Source: Solibacillus sp. FSL K6-1523 (lineage in GTDB: Bacteria > Bacillota > Bacilli > Bacillales_A > Planococcaceae). Taken from it: a stretch of DNA of 64,000 nt. Shown piece after piece: positions 1 through 8,679 of this stretch. The notes beneath the pieces are model-generated. The model saw nothing but the letters and a program-made list of their open reading frames with translations, was not told where the DNA came from and did no database searches. How positions within the stretch are numbered: position 1 is the first letter of the stretch; each line of letters starts with the position of its first letter. The stretch is taken from assembly GCF_038005225.1 (NCBI RefSeq), contig NZ_JBBOSU010000001.1:1538001-1602000 (forward strand). The letters are read 5' to 3'. Made by a program: the position numbers and the translations under genes.

Positions 1-93
1 AACCACAGCAAGGGCATGTGTAAAATTCAGTATTCATACTGTCATTAGCTCCTCACAAATATGTATTTGAACAAGTATTTTTAAGCAGATAGA

Positions 94-543
94 TTAGTAG
101 CTATCTACTTTACTAAAATATGGACCACAATAGTTTTCGTGTGTTACAACGTATGTCCATGTGAAATGTTCGTCTACAACATAGACATCTTCTTCATTTA
201 CGAATTGAGCTGCTTTTAATGTGTCAGCTTGTTCTACTGTTAAAACGTCAGCTGAATGTTGATAAAATATGTAGCATTTCGACTTTTTAACGGCGTCAAA
301 AGCGTCATTTGCGGCAGTTTGAAGGAGATAAGGTCTTCTATCATAGCTAAATACATGCCACAAATAACCACTAAAATAACGATCTCCATTTAGATGTATT
401 TTTTCTTTCTCACATTGTTTTAAATGACTCGCAAAAGCTTTTTCCCAGCGCCATCGAAAATAAATTCCCCAATATGGGCTGGCTTTAAATTTTATGTTTT
501 TGCTTTGAAGTTGTTCGATTAAATTCTCCATTTGTTGCTCCAA
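94..543 (-). CDS. DUF4275 family protein
   Basis: A 149-residue soluble protein of unknown function. The blocks WGIYFRWRWEKAF, GYLWHVFSYDRRP, KCYIFYQHS and the ending WTYVVTHENYCGPYF match my memory of the DUF4275 family, common in Bacillales. It has no signal peptide or membrane segment. It is divergent from the small-gene cluster that begins at 616, with about 70 bp between them. No biochemical role is known to me for the family. Family assignment is by motif recall only, so it is moderately sure. Confidence 0.72.
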   Translation of the reverse strand: MEQQMENLIEQLQSKNIKFKASPYWGIYFRWRWEKAFASHLKQCEKEKIHLNGDRYFSGYLWHVFSYDRRPYLLQTAANDAFDAVKKSKCYIFYQHSADVLTVEQADTLKAAQFVNEEDVYVVDEHFTWTYVVTHENYCGPYFSKVDSY

Positions 544-615
544 TCTTTATTTGAGTATGCTACCATTATGGATGGAAAATGGAAATTTCTCTAGTATTAG
601 AACAGGGGCCAATGC

Positions 616-1179
616 ATGATTAATCTATTGAAATATGATAAGGAATACGAAGGTTTGATTGAAGTGAAAGGAGAATATGTTGCGTATGCTGTTGCAGGAG
701 AGGCGGATAACTATGTGGAACAGACAAGTAGGCGTTTGCGGCAACTCGCACAAACGATGTATACGTTCCCATTTTATTTATATTTTGAGAGTTATTATGA
801 CAGCCTTGAATGGGTTTTACAAGAAATGGGATTTGATATTCGTTATAAGGCTTCAGGAAGAACTGTATTAACGCAAACTGGTCAAAAGATGTTTCAAGCA
901 GAGGTACCTACATTTACAGTAGCGATTACAAATCAAGTCTTGCTTGATCAATCGTTTCAACTATGGTTTCAAAATGCCTTTGATAATCATTTATGGGCGA
1001 TTACGCAAGACGATGTTATTTACTATGAAAATGGTTTTGCAGCAGTCGATTTAATGAAGGACATGACCATCCTCATAGCAGAGCATGATGCGAGTGGGTT
1101 TACGGTAGTGACGAACCAAGCTGATTATCAGAGTGAGTCATTGTTGCAAGGTTATTTAGAGAAGGTAATAAAAGAGTAG
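616..1179 (+). CDS. hypothetical protein, first gene of a small cluster
   Basis: I do not recognise this 187-residue protein. It is soluble, acidic and rich in aromatic residues (for example FPFYLYFESYYDS near residues 51-63), with no signal peptide or membrane segment. The start is the ATG preceded by a GGGG stretch about 6 bp upstream. The next gene starts 18 bp after its stop and the genes after that are also tightly spaced, so it probably heads an operon with the DUF3916 and TPR genes. Small proteins of this kind often act as immunity or stress proteins, but nothing in the sequence proves that. Confidence 0.6.
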   Translation: MINLLKYDKEYEGLIEVKGEYVAYAVAGEADNYVEQTSRRLRQLAQTMYTFPFYLYFESYYDSLEWVLQEMGFDIRYKASGRTVLTQTGQKMFQAEVPTFTVAITNQVLLDQSFQLWFQNAFDNHLWAITQDDVIYYENGFAAVDLMKDMTILIAEHDASGFTVVTNQADYQSESLLQGYLEKVIKE

Positions 1180-1197
1180 TTTAAAAAGGAGATTTTT

Positions 1198-1668
1198 ATG
1201 CGCAAGAGTAAAATAAGAGGTACCAAACGAAAGTTACGAATAATTGAACGGCATCTAAGCGATAGGTCGCAGCACTTTCCAAATGATTTTTACGCTGGGG
1301 TTTATAATTTTAAGTTACCAGCTAACCAACAATTTATAGCGGCCCTAAATCAGAAGGGACAAAAAATCGTATCCAATTATTTAATGGAATGTGCAATGAA
1401 TTTAAAAAAGAAGAAACCGAGTGCAGCCTATAAGATTGCTGTGTTACTATTTCCAGAAAACTTTTGGCGCTCTGAATTGATTATTTTTGAAGATGAAGCA
1501 GTGTATCGAGACTTTTTTGATCGGCATAAACATGGGCAAGTATGGCGAGAGATGAAAAATCAAGCCGATTCATTCGTTTCAATCCATTGGATGCAAAAAA
1601 TGTATGAAGAAGTAATTGACGATGATGTACAACAGCAGCAAACGTTCATTTGTTACATAGAAAGGTAG
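1198..1668 (+). CDS. DUF3916 family protein
   Basis: A 156-residue basic protein. The opening RGTKRKLRIIERH, the HFPNDFYAGVYNFKLP block and the later IIFEDEAVYRDFF region resemble the DUF3916 family found in Bacillota. No function is known for the family. An AAAGGAG ribosome binding site sits 6-7 bp before the ATG. It lies 18 bp after the preceding gene and 9 bp before the TPR gene, so co-transcription is likely. The family call is from memory of motif spacing. Confidence 0.62.
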   Translation: MRKSKIRGTKRKLRIIERHLSDRSQHFPNDFYAGVYNFKLPANQQFIAALNQKGQKIVSNYLMECAMNLKKKKPSAAYKIAVLLFPENFWRSELIIFEDEAVYRDFFDRHKHGQVWREMKNQADSFVSIHWMQKMYEEVIDDDVQQQQTFICYIER

Positions 1669-1677
1669 GAGTATTGT

Positions 1678-3006
1678 ATGTATTTTCAATATCAATTAGA
1701 GGACAGAAAATTAATTAACGGGAAATGGCCATTTGAAAACGGCTCGATTAAAGGTGATTTTCAAATTTATGTGGATGGGAAAATATATTTTGACGAATCT
1801 TCCATGAAAGTAGTGGAATTGGCGACGGAGCTTGGCAAGTGGCTCGATTTAGCTCGGCACGGGGTGATGCGAGAATTTGCGTATGTGTCTCTAGATCATA
1901 ACGAGGTAATACTTCAATTTGTAATGCAACAGGATGGCATTCGGCTTTCCTCCCCTATACAAAATGTTGAGCTGCAGAAGCCATTTGAAGTAGTGGATGT
2001 TATCGATGCGGTTACAAAGTTTTTAGCGGTATTAAATAAGAAGCTACATGAAATGGATTATTTCGAAAAGCTCGATCTTTATTTACATAATAATTTGTCT
2101 GAAAATGCAAAAGCGTTAATCTTGTTTGAGCAAAACGAATATGATGACGCCTTTGCGCTATTTAAAAAACTTGCGGAGGAACAACCGAGTGTACAAAGTT
2201 TAAACAACTTAGCACGGATGTATTTGAGAGAGGAGGAGGATGTGGACGCAGCGAAACGTATACTTAGGGAAGTGCTTGTGCTAAATCCACAGTCCTATTT
2301 CCCATATAACATGCTTGGTGAAATTGCGTTAGCTGAGAAACAGTACAAGGAAGCCGAAATGTATTTGACGAAAAGCTTACAGTTCCAGCATTCGGATGAA
2401 GCGATCTATAATCTTGGTATCGTTTATTTTAATCAAAGTCGTTTTGATGAAGCTGCCCATCAATTTAGTAAAATTACGGAATATATGAATTTTGCATGGC
2501 TATATGAGGTATTTGCATGGGTTAAAGCTGGTCAATTTGAAAAAGCAGCGGCAATGCTTGCGAGTTGGACACCTGACATGGAGGATTATGTAGGAGCGAT
2601 AGAAATTGCAGATGTATATGTGGAACTAAATGAGCTAGCATTGGCGAAAAAATGGTTTGAATATACCTTGGAGGACGGCTATCTTGCAACCTATATCATT
2701 AGGCGTTATGCCTATGTGTTAATGGCACTTCAAGAAGAGGAACGCTGCCAACAATTTATTGATAAGCAGCTTGTATTAAAGAAAGTAGAAATACAAGAAA
2801 TCGAGCAGGAACCATGTGAAGTAAATTGGACGGAGCTTGATAAACAAGAAAGTTTAGAGGAATCACAGGCTGAACAAATGATGCTTGAAACATTATTCGA
2901 GCAGCTATCCCAAGGTTATGTTCCACAACATGACTACGATTTATATCCGACGAGTAGCTGTTATTTATTCGGTTGCGTACAGCATGGGCATGCGGAATAC
3001 GAGTAG
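1678..3006 (+). CDS. tetratricopeptide repeat protein
   Basis: A 442-residue soluble protein. Roughly residues 140-340 form helical TPR-type repeats: LYLHNNLSENAKALILFEQ, AFALFKKLAEEQP, AAKRILREVLVLNPQSY with NMLGEIALAEKQYKEAEMYL, then SDEAIYNLGIVYFNQSRFD. TPRs mediate protein-protein contacts. The first 130 residues are a beta-rich domain I do not recognise. The C-terminus is acidic and ends with a Cys/His/Tyr-rich tail. It lies 9 bp after the DUF3916 gene with a TAGGAG ribosome binding site. Target unknown. Confidence 0.72.
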   Translation: MYFQYQLEDRKLINGKWPFENGSIKGDFQIYVDGKIYFDESSMKVVELATELGKWLDLARHGVMREFAYVSLDHNEVILQFVMQQDGIRLSSPIQNVELQKPFEVVDVIDAVTKFLAVLNKKLHEMDYFEKLDLYLHNNLSENAKALILFEQNEYDDAFALFKKLAEEQPSVQSLNNLARMYLREEEDVDAAKRILREVLVLNPQSYFPYNMLGEIALAEKQYKEAEMYLTKSLQFQHSDEAIYNLGIVYFNQSRFDEAAHQFSKITEYMNFAWLYEVFAWVKAGQFEKAAAMLASWTPDMEDYVGAIEIADVYVELNELALAKKWFEYTLEDGYLATYIIRRYAYVLMALQEEERCQQFIDKQLVLKKVEIQEIEQEPCEVNWTELDKQESLEESQAEQMMLETLFEQLSQGYVPQHDYDLYPTSSCYLFGCVQHGHAEYE

Positions 3007-3028
3007 TAATATCAAGGGGGGAAAAAAT

Positions 3029-3607
3029 ATGTTTTCAAATGACGAGTTAAAAGTGCTTATTGCCGGGGAAATGATTGGTGATATTTATCCATACTCGAGT
3101 CGCAATGAGCAAGAAGTAGACCACTATTTAAAACGACTCATAGCAGAAGTAAAACGTGAAAAGATTCAAGTGATTGAAGAGCCTGCTCATTTCGGAAGTG
3201 GTTATGCATCTTATTTTGAGTGGTGTTGTTATGGGGATGAGCATGTTACAGTGAATGACGACGAGCACACGAGGACGGTAGAAATTGAAGGGCTCGCAGT
3301 AGCGATTAGTCGACTCGCACCAGTTGTGTTAATAGGTCGGATGGATCGTTCTGATACTTTCGCGAAGGACGGGAAATCTTTGAGTGGCGGGAGATCAGTT
3401 TTTTCACAGCTGTCTGATTTACATATTGAACCTGCTTTTATACCACTTGTTCAAAGGCTTGAGCGACTTTTTATGAAATATCAATATACTATTTTGAGAA
3501 AAGAGGATGTTTCACGTTTATTACCTTTTCAAGCGGATATTCCAACAATACTGCGAGAGAAAAGGGATTATTTAATATGGGATGCGATTTTTTATTGGGA
3601 GGACTGA
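3029..3607 (+). CDS. hypothetical protein
   Basis: A 192-residue soluble protein that I do not recognise. The reading frame is open further upstream, back to 2885, but the ATG at 3029 is chosen because a GGGGGGAA ribosome binding site lies just before it and the upstream part overlaps the TPR gene. Features include EVDHYLKRLIAEVKREKIQVIEE near the N-terminus and a charged C-terminus ending WEDFY-like aromatic residues. It is the last tightly linked gene of the cluster that starts at 616. Function unknown. Confidence 0.6.
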   Translation: MFSNDELKVLIAGEMIGDIYPYSSRNEQEVDHYLKRLIAEVKREKIQVIEEPAHFGSGYASYFEWCCYGDEHVTVNDDEHTRTVEIEGLAVAISRLAPVVLIGRMDRSDTFAKDGKSLSGGRSVFSQLSDLHIEPAFIPLVQRLERLFMKYQYTILRKEDVSRLLPFQADIPTILREKRDYLIWDAIFYWED

Positions 3608-3699
3608 GGATTACCCTATGAACTTGGTGAAAAATGCGCGGGTATTTTACATTGTAAGAATTTCAAAATAAAATTTTAATTGAAAAGAAAAACAATAAT

Positions 3700-4032
3700 A
3701 TGCAGCTCTGTGGATGTCAGAAAATTAAACAAGTAAGAGTAGAGGCGGATATTAGTGCTGATTCATTATGGTGTGACCGCTGTCTTTCAAATTTAAACGT
3801 AGAGGATTTTACATTAACGGATGAATTAAAAAACGAGCTTCAAGCTTGGATATATGATTATGGCAAATGGATTGACTGGGAAAATGACGGGATTATGTCA
3901 AATGGTGTCTTGTTGGAGCAACAACATAATGAACGAGGCGCTCTACTGACGGCAAAAGTAAAGCTGGAGTTAGATAGGCAGTATCAAGTTGTATTTTCGC
4001 CATCTACATTTGCGATGAAGTATAGCAAATAG
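3700..4032 (+). CDS. small zinc-ribbon-like conserved protein
   Basis: A 110-residue protein starting MQLCGCQKIK, with a CxC near the N-terminus and a WCDRC motif near residue 28, a likely four-cysteine metal site. The middle, ELQAWIYDYGKWIDWENDG, and the end, FSPSTFAMKYSK, resemble a small unnamed protein seen in many Bacillus genomes. The ribosome binding site before ATG 3700 is weak and A-rich, so the true start could differ slightly. It lies about 90 bp after the previous gene and may be transcribed with it. Role unknown. Confidence 0.55.
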   Translation: MQLCGCQKIKQVRVEADISADSLWCDRCLSNLNVEDFTLTDELKNELQAWIYDYGKWIDWENDGIMSNGVLLEQQHNERGALLTAKVKLELDRQYQVVFSPSTFAMKYSK

Positions 4033-4256
4033 TTGTTCCAGGTGCTTTTAGGGAAGTTTGGAGAGATTAAATTGGATAATGATAAACTGATGTACAGTAT
4101 ACTTTTTGACTCCCAAAAGGAATCAAAGCCTCTTTGTCTGTTTTTACAGCATCATACGAAAGAATCGATAAATTGAATCAACAAATCTAAATAGATCTGC
4201 TACGTACCGAAAGATGGTCAGGCTCTCTTTACGTTTTCATTCTTGCTTAAAAACAT

Positions 4257-4290
4257 GTAAAACCCGTTCGGATTGCTGAACGGGTTTTAC
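4257..4290. terminator. bidirectional intrinsic terminator
   Basis: A perfect inverted repeat, GTAAAACCCGTTC / GAACGGGTTTTAC, with an 8-base loop. It lies between the + cluster ending at 4032 and the - gene ending at 4318. The A-rich and T-rich outer stem sequences suit termination in both directions. Confidence 0.75.
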
Positions 4291-4317
4291 TAGGAGCTAC
4301 ATTTTATCTGACTTTAA

Positions 4318-4713
4318 TCACTTATTCAACGCTTGAATAAACTCATCTCGCTGTTCATCCGTTTGTTGGGAACTATTAACGAGCATAGCGCCAATGATAT
4401 GAGATGATTTATCTTTTTCCACAATGAATTGTAAATTAATAGGCTCAAGCTTTCCATCTACCTGACATTCGCCTTTATATTCAACAACACGTTCAAACAT
4501 TTTTGTTTCGAAATATTCCCAGCCACCATTTTCACAAACATTTGAAAGAGCTACTTCCGTTGTTAATAGATTATCACTCGTTAATGGTGCAGCTTTCAAA
4601 TAAGTTATGTATTCATTGTCTGTAATCGTATCTTTTGGACCAAAAAAGTAAACAAAGGCACCTAAAATTGCAATCGGAATAATCCAAAAAATTGTCCGCT
4701 TCTTTTTCTCCAT
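4318..4713 (-). CDS. membrane-anchored hypothetical protein
   Basis: A 131-residue protein with a charged N-terminus (MEKKKR), one hydrophobic segment at about residues 8-24 (IFWIIPIAILGAFVYFF) and a hydrophilic remainder containing two cysteines (NVCENGG and GECQVDG) that may form an extracytoplasmic disulfide. It is probably a single-pass membrane protein with the bulk outside the cell. A GGGGGAG ribosome binding site precedes the ATG. The family is not recognised. It stands alone, convergent with the cluster before it. Confidence 0.6.
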   Translation of the reverse strand: MEKKKRTIFWIIPIAILGAFVYFFGPKDTITDNEYITYLKAAPLTSDNLLTTEVALSNVCENGGWEYFETKMFERVVEYKGECQVDGKLEPINLQFIVEKDKSSHIIGAMLVNSSQQTDEQRDEFIQALNK

Positions 4714-5140
4714 AAAAACTCCCCCTTAGTTATATTCTTAGTATAACATTCGGAATATTATATTTTCTACATGAAGATAATAATTTCTCGAACAAACGAA
4801 ATATTCCTTCTGCATTCGGCAGGGGAAATAATTTAGATTTACAATAATTATAATTGATTCGTAATAAATTAAAAAGAAACTTGCGAAGGTTTTTTTGCCT
4901 TGAATTGCATTTTTTTTATCTTGTTTTTACCGCAAATAGCCAATTTCCCCCGTTTACCAATGTAAGAGCTGGTTTGATTTTTGCAGATGAATTTATTATG
5001 CTCGGAGTAATAAACATCATGAATTTCTACCTCAACATCGCTTACTTCGCATTATTAAACGCCGCCAGTACCACCCCAATGATTCACGTACTAATTTCCA
5101 ATTATGCTATAATAAAATCAACTACAAGAGGTGAAATGCT
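4714..5140. other. gene-poor interval with a candidate promoter
   Basis: This 427-bp stretch separates the membrane protein gene from the Rpn gene. A 101-codon reading frame at 4854-5159 lacks a ribosome binding site and family features, so I do not call it. A TATAAT at 5108-5113 with TTCACG at 5083-5088 (19-bp spacer) is a candidate sigma-A promoter for the Rpn gene. Confidence 0.4.
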
Positions 5141-6118
5141 ATTAACCGTAAAGCATTAAAACGTATCCCGCTGTCCGAGTTTATTGACTTAAAAGTAGAT
5201 TTTGCGTTCAAGCAATTATTTGGAAATGAGCAAAATAAAAAGATTACGATTGTTTTCCTAAATGCGATTTTGCAGAAAACTGGTCGTGATACTATCAAGG
5301 AAGTATTATTCGTCAACCAAGAAGTTGGCGGTGAATACAAAGATGATAAACAGTCGCGGCTTGATATTGTTGTGAAGACGCAAAAAAGTGAGCTTATCAA
5401 TATAGAAATGCAAATATCGAATCAAAATGATATGTTGAAGCGTACATTATTTTATTGGTCTCGTTTGTATGTTGCGCAACTTCAAAAGGGGCAAGGTTAC
5501 CGCAAATTATTACCAACAATAACAATCAATATTTGTAACTTTACGATTTTCGAGGAGTATCCTTCATATCATAATACATTTCATTTACACGAGGATACAA
5601 TACACGGACGATTAAAGCCAAAAGATGACGTGTTAGAACTTCATTTTATAGAGATGAATAAATTCTTAAAAGCGTGGCATGACAACCAACTAAATCCACT
5701 AGAAGATATTTTAGCGCGCTGGTTATTGCTACTTGGAATGGTCGATGCTCGTAAAACCAAGGTGTATAATGACATTTATAAAGAACTGGAGGAACTTGCT
5801 ATGAAAGATGAAAACTTGAAAGAAGCATTCAATGAGTGGGAAAGTTTGAGCCAAACACCCGAAACAATCATTGCCTACCAGTCACGTTTAAAGCTCCTAA
5901 TTGATGAAGAAGCACGATTAGCAGATGCACGTGAAATTGGGGTTGAGGAAGGGAGAGAAGAAGGTCTGACAGAGGGAATTGAAATTGGAAAGGAAGAAGG
6001 AATAAAAGAAGTAATTATTTGTTTAATCGAAAGTGGATTTACGGATGCTGATATTGCACGTGTGGCTAAACAACCAATCGAATTGGTACAGGAGGTTAGG
6101 AGTGAAATAGGTTTTTGA
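5141..6118 (+). CDS. Rpn-family PD-(D/E)XK nuclease / putative transposase
   Basis: The protein begins around NRKALKRIPL and runs through the family hallmark DFAFKQLFGNEQNK, then RLDIVVKTQKSELINIEMQ (the D, E and Q of a PD-(D/E)XK site), and ends in the usual EEGxxEG-rich helix with a small helical tail. Rpn proteins are recombination-promoting nucleases often annotated as transposases. The first ordinary start in frame is TTG 5270, which would remove the conserved DFAFK block. An AGAGGTG ribosome binding site lies 7 bp before an ATT codon at 5141, and an in-frame TGA sits immediately upstream. So either ATT is used as the start or the original ATG was lost. Confidence 0.78.
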   Translation: MNRKALKRIPLSEFIDLKVDFAFKQLFGNEQNKKITIVFLNAILQKTGRDTIKEVLFVNQEVGGEYKDDKQSRLDIVVKTQKSELINIEMQISNQNDMLKRTLFYWSRLYVAQLQKGQGYRKLLPTITINICNFTIFEEYPSYHNTFHLHEDTIHGRLKPKDDVLELHFIEMNKFLKAWHDNQLNPLEDILARWLLLLGMVDARKTKVYNDIYKELEELAMKDENLKEAFNEWESLSQTPETIIAYQSRLKLLIDEEARLADAREIGVEEGREEGLTEGIEIGKEEGIKEVIICLIESGFTDADIARVAKQPIELVQEVRSEIGF

Positions 6119-6492
6119 ACCTTTTCTTCTAAACTAAGTGCACAAACAACAATAAGGCTCATAATTATCTTCTAGGTAATCGGAACAAAGTAAACGAACT
6201 TCCCACTGAGGTAAAGCATTTCATCTCCATCGGAATCGTTGGGCTTTGCCCGTAACACAAATCAGATGGAGTATTCTGTCGGGGAAAGGTAAATTTTCCT
6301 TTTCTAGTTTAAGAGCTGCCAAATCTATTGGAAATTATACAATATCAACAAAGGACGGCTCTTAATTTTGTAATTATCCGATGGCAAAAACAAGCAATCT
6401 ATTTTAAATGGCGGTTATTATGGCTAACTACGAATAATCTAAACCAAATACTAATGATTCCAAATTTAAAATACATCAGAAAATTAGGTTAT
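6119..6492. other. gene-poor interval
   Basis: I see no supported gene in these 374 bp between the Rpn gene and the end of the - strand oxidoreductase gene. A 74-codon frame at 6328-6552 has no ribosome binding site and overlaps the oxidoreductase, so it is not called. Confidence 0.4.
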
Positions 6493-7464
6493 TTATTTGC
6501 TCCCCCATTTACCCCGAACCGCCACCGCCTCATCCACCATTCGTTTAATTAATTCCGAAACGGTAGGTATATCTTGAATCATACCCGTGACTTGTCCACC
6601 AAAGCCGAATCCTTCTTCATGTAAACCATCGTATATCCAGCGTTTATTGGCAGTACCAGAAATATAATCTTTTAGGGCATCATATGTTGGTGTTACTTGT
6701 TCAATCTTTAAAATTTTATCTGTAAAGTTATTACGGATAACCCTAGCAGGTGCCCCAATAGAACGTTTAATAACGACAGTGTCTAATTCGGTACTATCAA
6801 CTAAAGCTTGTTTATAGGCGTGTGAAGCATGGATACATTCTTGTGTTGCAATAAAGCGTGTTCCCATTTCGATACCTTCTGCACCTAAAGCCTGTGCAGC
6901 CATCCATCCACGCCCATCCCCAATACCCCCAGATGCAACGACTGGAATTTTTACAGCATCAACTACTTGAGGGATGAGAACCATTGTACCTATATCATCT
7001 CTGCCTAAATGTCCGCCTCCTTCTTGTCCAACGACAATAACAGCATGTGCACCTTGTTGTTCAGCTTTTTGGGCTTGTCTTTTTGAGGCAACAAGAACGA
7101 GTGTTTTTGTATTTGTCGATTTTAGCATTTCTAAAATAGGGGTAGGATTTCCACCGGTAATTGTTACAACGGGTACTTGTTCTTCAATGGCAACTTGTAC
7201 ACGATCTTCATAGCCTTTACCATGTACACCGATCGCAAAGTTGACGCCAAAAGGTTTATTTGTAAGCGTGCGTAATTGTTTAATCTCATCACGTAAAGCT
7301 TCAGAAGAGGAGAGGCTCATCGCTGTTATTTGACCTAAGCCACCAGCATTTGAAACGGCCGCAGCTAAATCCGCATAGGCTAAATAAGCAAGTCCTCCTT
7401 GAATAATTGGGTAATCAATTTCGAGTAAATCAGTAATGCGTGTTCGCCAATTCATTTCTTCCAC
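6493..7464 (-). CDS. nitronate monooxygenase / FabK-like FMN oxidoreductase
   Basis: A 323-residue TIM-barrel flavoenzyme of the 2-nitropropane dioxygenase family. Seen: the N-terminal IIQGGLAYLAYADLAAAVS block with AGGLGQI (FMN site), GGGHLGRDD carrying the conserved His, VVASGGIGDGRG and MGTRFIATQEC in the phosphate-binding half. The family includes nitronate monooxygenases, which oxidise toxic alkyl nitronates, and FabK enoyl-ACP reductases. These motifs do not separate the two with certainty. Full length, cytoplasmic. It stands alone; a copy of the dispersed hairpin repeat lies in its upstream region. Confidence 0.82.
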   Translation of the reverse strand: MEEMNWRTRITDLLEIDYPIIQGGLAYLAYADLAAAVSNAGGLGQITAMSLSSSEALRDEIKQLRTLTNKPFGVNFAIGVHGKGYEDRVQVAIEEQVPVVTITGGNPTPILEMLKSTNTKTLVLVASKRQAQKAEQQGAHAVIVVGQEGGGHLGRDDIGTMVLIPQVVDAVKIPVVASGGIGDGRGWMAAQALGAEGIEMGTRFIATQECIHASHAYKQALVDSTELDTVVIKRSIGAPARVIRNNFTDKILKIEQVTPTYDALKDYISGTANKRWIYDGLHEEGFGFGGQVTGMIQDIPTVSELIKRMVDEAVAVRGKWGSK

Positions 7465-7617
7465 TCCAATTCTAAATAAATAGGTTCATGTAGTTCGCAT
7501 CGACCATTAAGCTGTTAATGACAAGGAAGTGTAAGTGATTTAATACATATAATGGTTAATTATAATTTAAGTTTGACATGCACTACTTAAAATAGCAAAT
7601 GAATCCCAAAATTTTAA

Positions 7618-7716
7618 CTAAATTCAGCAGAAGTCCCCTATTTCTATAAATGGGGAACAAAGGCTTAACCCGTCACGTCCTGTGACAACGCTTTTGTAAC
7701 TAACATCGTGTTGGAA
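7618..7716 (+). repeat. dispersed modular hairpin repeat, copy R1 (partial)
   Basis: Contains, in order, the AATTCAGCAGAAGTCCCCT module that pairs with a nearby GGGG, then ACAAAGGC, a GTCAC-gtcct-GTGAC hairpin, and an ACATCGTGTTGG half-hairpin. The same modules recur near 24.5, 36.3 and 53.1 kb. This copy lacks the downstream modules (the ccggcggatgtcac, tctggacgc and attacgcc-type terminal hairpin), so it is truncated. Confidence 0.75.
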
Positions 7717-7731
7717 TAAACCAAAATGAAA

Positions 7732-7767
7732 AGGCATGAGCTCGATTCAATATCGAACGTATGCCTA
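7732..7767 (-). terminator. stem-loop, probable terminator
   Basis: AGGCAT and TCGAT arms pair with ATCGA and ATGCCT around a TCAAT loop. On the - strand a T-rich stretch follows, so it probably ends the MerR-like gene that stops at 7800. Confidence 0.5.
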
Positions 7768-7799
7768 AAGAAATATTAACGATTCATGGAACTTTGATG

Positions 7800-8450
7800 T
7801 TATTTAAACAACTTCCCAAACAAACTTTTTCCCTGTTTTTCGGATTCTGGTCCGGTTGTGATGTGATGCTCTTGTTGTGCAACATTCAGTTTATTTAATG
7901 CATTCATGATTGCACTATTTTGCTGTTCGACACGATCGAGTTGGCGTTGCTGAGCGGAGTTGTTCGGTTCATTTGCTTGCTCCATAATGTGCTGCATCAT
8001 GACGCCAAACTGTTGTTTTAACGTTTGGTTTTGCTCAATTAATAGCTCGTTTTGTGTACGTTGCTCTTCGATTAAAGTTAATAGCTGGACGTTTTTTTGC
8101 TCGATACCGTAAATGTGGGTTGCGATTAGTTCCATCGAATTTGAAATGTCTTCAAATTGTGTTAATTGATTGGAAGTTGGAATAATATCATGCTGTAAAA
8201 TTTGTGCTGGTTCGAATTTTGGATCTGTTACGGTTTGCGCAGCTTCTTTTAATTTTAAACCACGGTGCTTATTTAACGCTAAAAAAGCGCGTAAAATCAT
8301 TAAATCTTCGTTAGAAAATTGGCGATGCATACGGCTATTGCGTCGAACTTCGTATCCATGCTCCTCTAAAATTGTTATGTAATGTTGTAGTGATGCTTTA
8401 CTAATGCCGAGTTGTTCAGCAAATGCACCTGTTGCAAATAGTTCGGCCAT
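7800..8450 (-). CDS. MerR-like DNA-binding protein with coiled coil
   Basis: A 216-residue protein. Residues about 4-60 look like a winged-helix of the MerR type (FAEQLGISKASLQHYITILEEHGY then QFSNEDLMILRAFLAL). Residues about 105-195 are Gln/Asn-rich and predicted as coiled coil (QNELLIEQNQTLKQQFG). The layout, MerR-like head plus long coil without ligand domain, resembles RacA-like and plasmid-borne regulators. It may bind DNA as a dimer; targets unknown. It lies downstream of topB on the same strand, separated by about 230 bp. Confidence 0.62.
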   Translation of the reverse strand: MAELFATGAFAEQLGISKASLQHYITILEEHGYEVRRNSRMHRQFSNEDLMILRAFLALNKHRGLKLKEAAQTVTDPKFEPAQILQHDIIPTSNQLTQFEDISNSMELIATHIYGIEQKNVQLLTLIEEQRTQNELLIEQNQTLKQQFGVMMQHIMEQANEPNNSAQQRQLDRVEQQNSAIMNALNKLNVAQQEHHITTGPESEKQGKSLFGKLFK

Positions 8451-8571
8451 AGTTGAAACTCCTTTAATGTCAAAAAAATATTATACTAATATAAATTATA
8501 CGCCTTAAGTAGTGGTGTTGTGAAGTGAAAACTTTGCAATTATGGCATTTGGGGTTGAGAGGGGCGAGTGT

Positions 8572-8605
8572 AAGCCTAATTCATTTCAAAAAAGTGAATT
8601 AGGCT
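8572..8605. terminator. stem-loop after topB
   Basis: AAGCCTAATTCA pairs with TGAATTAGGCTA-type sequence across an 11-base loop. It lies about 75 bp beyond the topB stop. No strong T-run follows on the - strand, so its role as a terminator is only probable. Confidence 0.45.
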
Positions 8606-8679
8606 ATTCTATTATATTTTCTTAAAGGAGTAATTCAACACATTAAATGGATTGCTCTAATATTATTTTAAAAAACAAC

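Noticed and set aside
4854-5159. 101-codon frame
   Set aside because: No ribosome binding site, unusual composition and overlap with the Rpn start region.
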